Assembly: GCA_040905365.1 (NCBI GenBank)
Contig: JBBDRQ010000064.1
Location: forward strand, 24,670-88,669
Origin: JAHWKV01 sp040905365
GTDB lineage: Bacteria; Actinomycetota; CADDZG01; JAHWKV01
Length of the DNA: 64,000 bases
Reading direction: 5' to 3'
The stretch's first letter is position 1; every line of letters begins with the position of its first letter. Shown here in pieces: positions 60,057-64,000 of the stretch. The position numbers and the translations under genes were made by a program. The notes beneath the pieces are model-generated. The model saw only the letters and a program-made list of their open reading frames with translations, did no database searches and was not told the origin of the DNA.

Positions 60057-60503
60057 TTGATAGTTCATCGTGACCACCTATTGATCAGCACGACCCAAGA
60101 GTTCGACATCATCGACATCACCGCAGACGTCGAAAAGGCTTTGATCACCTCCGGTATAGAGGAGGGATATGCCCTCGTTTACTCTCCGCACACCACCTGC
60201 GGCCTGGTGCTCAACGAGAAGGAGTCGGGGCTTTTGGTCGACATCAACAGGATCCTGCAGCACCTTGTGCCCCAGGAGGAGGGTTACGTCCACGACGACT
60301 TCACGGTACGCACCGAGAACATGCATCCGGACGAGACCAAAAACGCCCACGCGCACTTGCGGCAGCTGCTGGGCGGCCGGGTGTCCGAGTACATTCCCGT
60401 CAGTGAGGGGTCCTTGCTGCTGGGGGAATGGCAACGGGTTATGTTGGTTGAGTTCGACCGGCCGCGTGACCGGAAGGTCATAATCCAAGTGTGCGGAGCC
60501 TAA
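60057..60503 (+). CDS. YjbQ/UPF0047 family protein
   Basis: The 148-residue protein has the UPF0047 signature: YSPHTTCGLVLNE, then GEWQRVMLVEFDRPRDR. The family has a conserved His/Cys pocket, and E. coli YjbQ has weak thiamine-phosphate synthase activity, but its true role is unsettled. TTG 60057 starts it 16 bp after ispH. Its place inside an isoprenoid operon may hint at a diphosphate-related role; that is inference. Confidence 0.88.
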   Translation: MIVHRDHLLISTTQEFDIIDITADVEKALITSGIEEGYALVYSPHTTCGLVLNEKESGLLVDINRILQHLVPQEEGYVHDDFTVRTENMHPDETKNAHAHLRQLLGGRVSEYIPVSEGSLLLGEWQRVMLVEFDRPRDRKVIIQVCGA

Positions 60504-60531
60504 AGCTGTCCCGGGAACAAGACTGACGTAT

Positions 60532-61503
60532 ATGGAACCACTATCGAGAGACGAAGTCGGCAGGGAGCTCGAGCCGATTGTGGCGGATCTGGAGCGGATC
60601 GAGGAGATCATCTACGACATCTCCGCGGCCGCCACCTCCTTTCTTACCGAAGGTACGACCTACCTGACCAAAGCCGGGGGCAAACGACTGCGGCCGGCTC
60701 TGGGCATTTTGGGTGCCAACCTGGGCACGGGCGCCAACCACAACGTCGATGTGACCTCGGCGGCCATCGAGATGACCCACCTGGCGACGCTTTACCACGA
60801 CGACGTAATCGACGAGGCGGACATGCGCCGCGGAGTGCCCAGCGCCAACGAGAAGTGGGGCAACAAGGTGGCGATTCTGGCCGGCGACTATCTGTTCGCC
60901 CGGGCCTCGTGGATCTCGGCGCAGGTCGGCGGAGAGGTGCCTGAGGCGCTGGCCGACGCGATTGCCCAGGTGGTGCAGGGTCAGGTCAACGAGCTCTCCT
61001 CCGTTTACGACCCCACCCGTAGCCAGGAGCAGTACCTGGACACAATTGGGGGCAAGACTGCGTCGCTGCTCGAGGTCGCCGTTCGGCTCGGGGCATCTTT
61101 GGCCGGTTGCGACCGCTCGGTTGTGGAGGCCATGAGGGACTTCGGTATCGCGTTCGGCTACGCCTTTCAGGTGGCCGATGATCTGCTGGACCTAACCGCG
61201 AGCGAGGAAGAGCTCGGTAAGCCTCCGGGCACCGACCTGCGCGACGGCGTTTACACCCTGCCGGTCATATATGCGGTCGAGGCGGATTCCGGCCTCGCCG
61301 CCAAATTGGGCAGTCCCAGCGTGGACGTGGAGGCGGTCCGGGACGCGGTAATAGCTACCGGGGGCTTCGACCGGGCGATGGGCAAGGCGGCAACCTACGT
61401 CGATTCGGCCCTGGCGTCGCTGCGCAAGGCCCCCGAGTCAGAGGCGCGCTCGACGCTGGAGAAACTGACCCGACTGGTAGTGGACCGGGTTCCGGTTCCT
61501 TGA
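60532..61503 (+). CDS. Trans-polyprenyl diphosphate synthase
   Basis: The 323-residue all-helical prenyltransferase has both Asp-rich motifs: HDDVIDEADMRRG (about 88-100) and ADDLLDLTAS (about 219). KAGGKRLRPAL and the GKTASLLEVA helix are also typical. Small residues ahead of the first Asp motif (HLATLYHDD) allow long chains. The product is probably the C35-C50 menaquinone side chain; chain length cannot be read with certainty. It overlaps uppS by TTGA. Confidence 0.92.
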   Translation: MEPLSRDEVGRELEPIVADLERIEEIIYDISAAATSFLTEGTTYLTKAGGKRLRPALGILGANLGTGANHNVDVTSAAIEMTHLATLYHDDVIDEADMRRGVPSANEKWGNKVAILAGDYLFARASWISAQVGGEVPEALADAIAQVVQGQVNELSSVYDPTRSQEQYLDTIGGKTASLLEVAVRLGASLAGCDRSVVEAMRDFGIAFGYAFQVADDLLDLTASEEELGKPPGTDLRDGVYTLPVIYAVEADSGLAAKLGSPSVDVEAVRDAVIATGGFDRAMGKAATYVDSALASLRKAPESEARSTLEKLTRLVVDRVPVP

Positions 61504-62294
61504 CCCGTGCCGCCGAGGCGTCCCGGGAAGCCATCAGCCGGCTGTCCGGCGCCAGCATTCCGAAGCATTTGGCCGTAATACCCGACGGCAATCGCCGTTG
61601 GGCGCAGCGCAGCGGGCTGTCGGTTACCCAGGGCCATAGGGCCGGGTTCGAGGTAGCCAAGAAGATATCCCGCTTTTGCCGCGAGATAGGGATTCACACA
61701 TCGACGGTGTGGGCTTTCTCAACCGAGAACTGGCGCCGGTCTTCGATTGAGGTGGCTGCTCTTTTGGCTCTGTACGAGGAGTGGATTGCCGATCTTCTTC
61801 CTGAGGCCATAGAAGAGGAGGTCCGAGTCATCCACGTGGGGCGGCTGCACGGGGTCCCGGAGGAGTCCCGGGAGGCCGCGGCGGATGCCGGTTTCGAGCA
61901 GGGATTGCCGGCCAGCCTGCTAGAGGCGTTGGCGGACATCCAGCAGCGGACTCGCGGCTTCGATCGCAATGTAGTAAACCTGGCCATCAACTACGGGGGC
62001 GCGGATGAGATTAAGCGGGCGATGGCCAAGCTCTTGGAGCATGCCTACGCCATCGGCAAGGACCCCGAAGCGCTGGATATCGAGGGCTTCTTGGACACGG
62101 CCGGCCAGCCGTACCCCAACCCCGACATTGTTTGGCGCACTTCGGGCGAGATTCGCTCATCGGGGTTCCTACCTCTGCAGTCTGCGTATGCGGAGCTGGT
62201 GTTTACCGACAAGCTTTTTCCGGAGCTGACCAACGAGGATGTGATAGAGACCGTCTTGGACTACTCCACCCGCAAGAGAAGATTCGGGAGGTAG
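61500..62294 (+). CDS. uppS: Isoprenyl (undecaprenyl/decaprenyl) diphosphate synthase, cis type
   Basis: The 264-residue cis-prenyltransferase has the catalytic IPDGNRRWA near residue 29, TQGHRAGFE, WAFSTENWRRS, INYGGADEI and the end motif WRTSGEIRSSGFLPLQSAY. It makes the lipid carrier for peptidoglycan and glycopolymer synthesis. In the last motif most homologues have RLSNFL.WQ; here it is RSSGFLPLQ, a mild divergence. TTG 61500 overlaps the synthase stop. Confidence 0.93.
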   Translation: MTRAAEASREAISRLSGASIPKHLAVIPDGNRRWAQRSGLSVTQGHRAGFEVAKKISRFCREIGIHTSTVWAFSTENWRRSSIEVAALLALYEEWIADLLPEAIEEEVRVIHVGRLHGVPEESREAAADAGFEQGLPASLLEALADIQQRTRGFDRNVVNLAINYGGADEIKRAMAKLLEHAYAIGKDPEALDIEGFLDTAGQPYPNPDIVWRTSGEIRSSGFLPLQSAYAELVFTDKLFPELTNEDVIETVLDYSTRKRRFGR

Positions 62295-62358
62295 GTTGCG
62301 GCTGCCGGCCGGGGTATTGTCGTGGTCGGTCATTGAAGGCGGCTGGTAGGAGAAGCGC

Positions 62359-63123
62359 TTGGCGGTAAAGGTCATATCCGATCTGCACGGGGCGACCGAT
62401 GCCTTACGAGCCGAGGTCGACCACGGCGACACTCTTCTGCTGCTGGGTGACCTGATCAACGTGATCGATTACTTCACCAAGGACGGAATCCTTGTGGACA
62501 TCTTTGGGCTGGATGCCGTCAACGAGGTCATCGGCTTGCGGGCGCAGCGGCGGTTCGAGGAGGCTCGCAGCGTCATGGACCTGCGCCGCAAGGGTCGGGA
62601 GGCCGAGGTTGCAGAGCAGTTTCGAATGGCTTTCGAGAAGGCCTACCGTGAGGTATTCGACGCTCTGCCGCACCGCACGTACCTGATCTTGGGCAACGTC
62701 GATTCTGCTTCGGCAGTCCAGGAGTTGATACCCGGCAACGTGGAGATGGTGGACGGCAGGGTCATAGATCTGGCGGGGAAGCGGATCGGATTTGTCGGAG
62801 GCGGCCTTCCCAGCCCCCTGAAGATTAAGGGGGAAGTTCCCGAGGACGAGTTCGATGCCAAGTTGGCCGGGCTGGGAAAGGTGGACATCGTGTGCACTCA
62901 CGTACCGCCGGATCTTCCGAAGCTTACCTTTGACGTACTGGCCGAGCGCCACGAACGGGGATCGGCCGGCCTGGCTCGCTACGTTCGCGACGTGCAGCCG
63001 CAGCAGGCCTTTTTCGGACACATTCACCAGCCCTTGTGCTCGTCGACCCATCTGGGCCGCACGCACCTTCTAAACGTCGGTTACTTCCGCAGGACCCACC
63101 GGGCGTTCACGCTCGTGCCGTGA
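62359..63123 (+). CDS. Calcineurin-like metallophosphoesterase
   Basis: The 254-residue protein has the dimetal motifs: SDLHG (about 7), LLLGDLI (about 31), GNVD (about 113; GNHD or GNCD is more usual), CTHVP (about 178) and FGHIHQP (about 217). The residue in GNVD that normally reads His as catalytic acid is Val, so the catalytic mode may differ. Substrate is unknown. TTG 62359 follows GTAGGAG. The 3' end overlaps the convergent hydrolase gene by 17 bp. Confidence 0.85.
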   Translation: MAVKVISDLHGATDALRAEVDHGDTLLLLGDLINVIDYFTKDGILVDIFGLDAVNEVIGLRAQRRFEEARSVMDLRRKGREAEVAEQFRMAFEKAYREVFDALPHRTYLILGNVDSASAVQELIPGNVEMVDGRVIDLAGKRIGFVGGGLPSPLKIKGEVPEDEFDAKLAGLGKVDIVCTHVPPDLPKLTFDVLAERHERGSAGLARYVRDVQPQQAFFGHIHQPLCSSTHLGRTHLLNVGYFRRTHRAFTLVP

Positions 63124-63895
63124 GAAAGGCGCGGATGGCCGAGTTTACGGCGTCCGGATTTTCTATCGGGGCAAAGTGCCCCGCAGCCGGGATCCGCACC
63201 AGTTCGGCCCCTGGAATCGGGTCGGCGATCGCTTGGCCGGAGCCTTCGGGCAGCAGGAGATCCCCCCGTCCTTCGATGACCAGGGTCGGGATGGCGATCG
63301 AGGGAAGGTCGCCTGTGGAGTCCGCCCGGTCCTTCATCGCCAGTGAGTCGGCGGCTGAGGTTTCACCCGGTACCGACTCAAACATCTTGCTCACCCGGTC
63401 CTTGACCTCGTCGGAGGCCGATTCGTCCAGCAAGTTGGGCAGCATGCTGCCGGCCAGGGCGGCGGTGCCGAATTCTCTCGCACGTTCGGCGGTCATCTGC
63501 CGCCCGGTCTTGTACTCGGGCGGATCCTCGTTGGCTCGGGTGCTGACCAGGATCAGGGAGCGGAGCATTTGCGGATACCGACGCCAAAAAGCGAAGGCGA
63601 TGTAGCCGCCCATAGAGATGCCGGCCAAGTCCACCCGGTCGACCCCCAGCGACCGGATTGTCTCCGCCAAATCGTCGGCGTGGGTGTCTATAGTCCAGCT
63701 ACTCTCTGCCGTGGGGCTCTTGCCCCGGCCGCGTAGATCCACGGCGATAACGCGGCGGATATCGCTCAGACCGCCTAACTGCTCCGCCCAGATGCGGCGG
63801 TCGATTGGGAATCCGTGGACCATGAGCAGCACCGGTCCTTGACCGGCTTCGTCGTATCCAAGCTTCAATGTCCGGCCATCCCTCGTTGTCGCCAA
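63107..63895 (-). CDS. Alpha/beta hydrolase
   Basis: The 262-residue protein has the oxyanion HGFPIDRRIW (about 27), AVDLRGRGKS, nucleophile Ser in GISMGG (about 93), Asp in VIEGRGDLLLP (about 210) and His in AAGHFAPIENP (about 239). The triad is complete. The DLRGRGKS and GHFAPIE blocks resemble enol-lactonase/esterase-type hydrolases, but substrate cannot be set. No signal peptide is seen. TTG 63895 is the start. Confidence 0.88.
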   Translation of the reverse strand: MATTRDGRTLKLGYDEAGQGPVLLMVHGFPIDRRIWAEQLGGLSDIRRVIAVDLRGRGKSPTAESSWTIDTHADDLAETIRSLGVDRVDLAGISMGGYIAFAFWRRYPQMLRSLILVSTRANEDPPEYKTGRQMTAERAREFGTAALAGSMLPNLLDESASDEVKDRVSKMFESVPGETSAADSLAMKDRADSTGDLPSIAIPTLVIEGRGDLLLPEGSGQAIADPIPGAELVRIPAAGHFAPIENPDAVNSAIRAFLTARA

Positions 63896-64000
63896 TACGT
63901 CTTCGGGCCCATTGTCTCAAGTCACCGTCACGTCGCCCAAATTTATTTTCTTGCCCCGTATGAAAAGTCACCGGTGGGGCGTTTACGAGGGTGAGATGCA
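63896..64000. other. Window end, no gene assigned
   Basis: The last 105 bp hold the hydrolase upstream region. GAGGGTGAG followed by ATG at 63996 could be the ribosome site and start of the next plus-strand gene, but only one codon is visible. Confidence 0.3.

Overview
The window is a GC-rich bacterial chromosome segment, most likely from an uncultured actinobacterium (Actinomycetota). The conserved backbone reads ribF-rpsO-pnp-M16-dapB-dapA-rnj-ftsK, then rodZ-like-pgsA-cinA-thpR-recA-recX-rny-miaB-miaA-dapF-hflX, then lexA. From memory this is the order around lexA/recA in mycobacteria, combined with the ftsK-rodZ-pgsA-cinA-recA-rny run known from Bacillus. An AdnAB-type helicase-nuclease pair, GTG/TTG starts and 1-4 bp stop/start overlaps also fit Actinomycetota. 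A run of exactly 100 Ns at 37660-37759 marks a scaffold join, so this is a draft or metagenome assembly. No tRNA, rRNA, CRISPR array, insertion sequence or phage gene was seen.

Layout. 1-11 kb: end of ribF, an antisense Ser/Pro-rich membrane protein, rpsO and pnp with a long hairpin between them, an M16 peptidase, lysine/peptidoglycan genes dapB and dapA, RNase J and FtsK. 11-18 kb: an antisense TPR protein with a small zinc-ribbon reading frame directly behind it, then envelope genes (RodZ-like, SGNH hydrolase, LytR-CpsA-Psr, secreted 3D-domain protein) and a 485-bp gap with a possible structured RNA. 18-29.5 kb: pgsA, cinA, thpR, recA (SOS box in its promoter), recX, rny behind a structured leader ending in a terminator, miaB-miaA-dapF-dapL-hflX. 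29.6-34.6 kb: an operon with a receiver protein, a multi-receiver/HPT/degenerate GGDEF protein, a membrane HEAT-repeat protein and a family 2 glycosyltransferase, facing a hybrid histidine kinase gene (34.6-37.5 kb). 38-42 kb: a manganese-type ABC transporter whose two permeases carry C-terminal winged-helix-like tails. 42-51.5 kb: a peptidase lipoprotein, lexA divergent from a LysM division-inhibitor-like gene with three SOS boxes between them, adnAB and an endonuclease IV. 51.5-57.8 kb: plsC, an HtrA protease, a pterin-type cluster (GTP cyclohydrolase I, PTPS homologue, CDP-alcohol phosphotransferase, SDR, His-rich small protein) and a PIG-V-like membrane protein. 57.9-64 kb: isoprenoid genes ispG-ispH-yjbQ-polyprenyl synthase-uppS, a phosphoesterase and an alpha/beta hydrolase.

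How the parts connect. dapA, dapB, dapL and dapF give a complete short route from aspartate semialdehyde to meso-diaminopimelate. ispG, ispH, the polyprenyl synthase and uppS lead from the MEP pathway to quinone side chains and the undecaprenyl carrier used in wall synthesis. recA, lexA, the LysM gene, adnAB and nfo form a DNA-damage block.

Best candidates for something undescribed: the promoter-structure-terminator leader in front of rny (22.1-22.34 kb), the pterin/phospholipid cluster (53.6-56.6 kb), the receiver/pseudo-GGDEF/HEAT/glycosyltransferase operon (29.7-34.6 kb) and the permease-winged helix fusions (39.6-41.9 kb).
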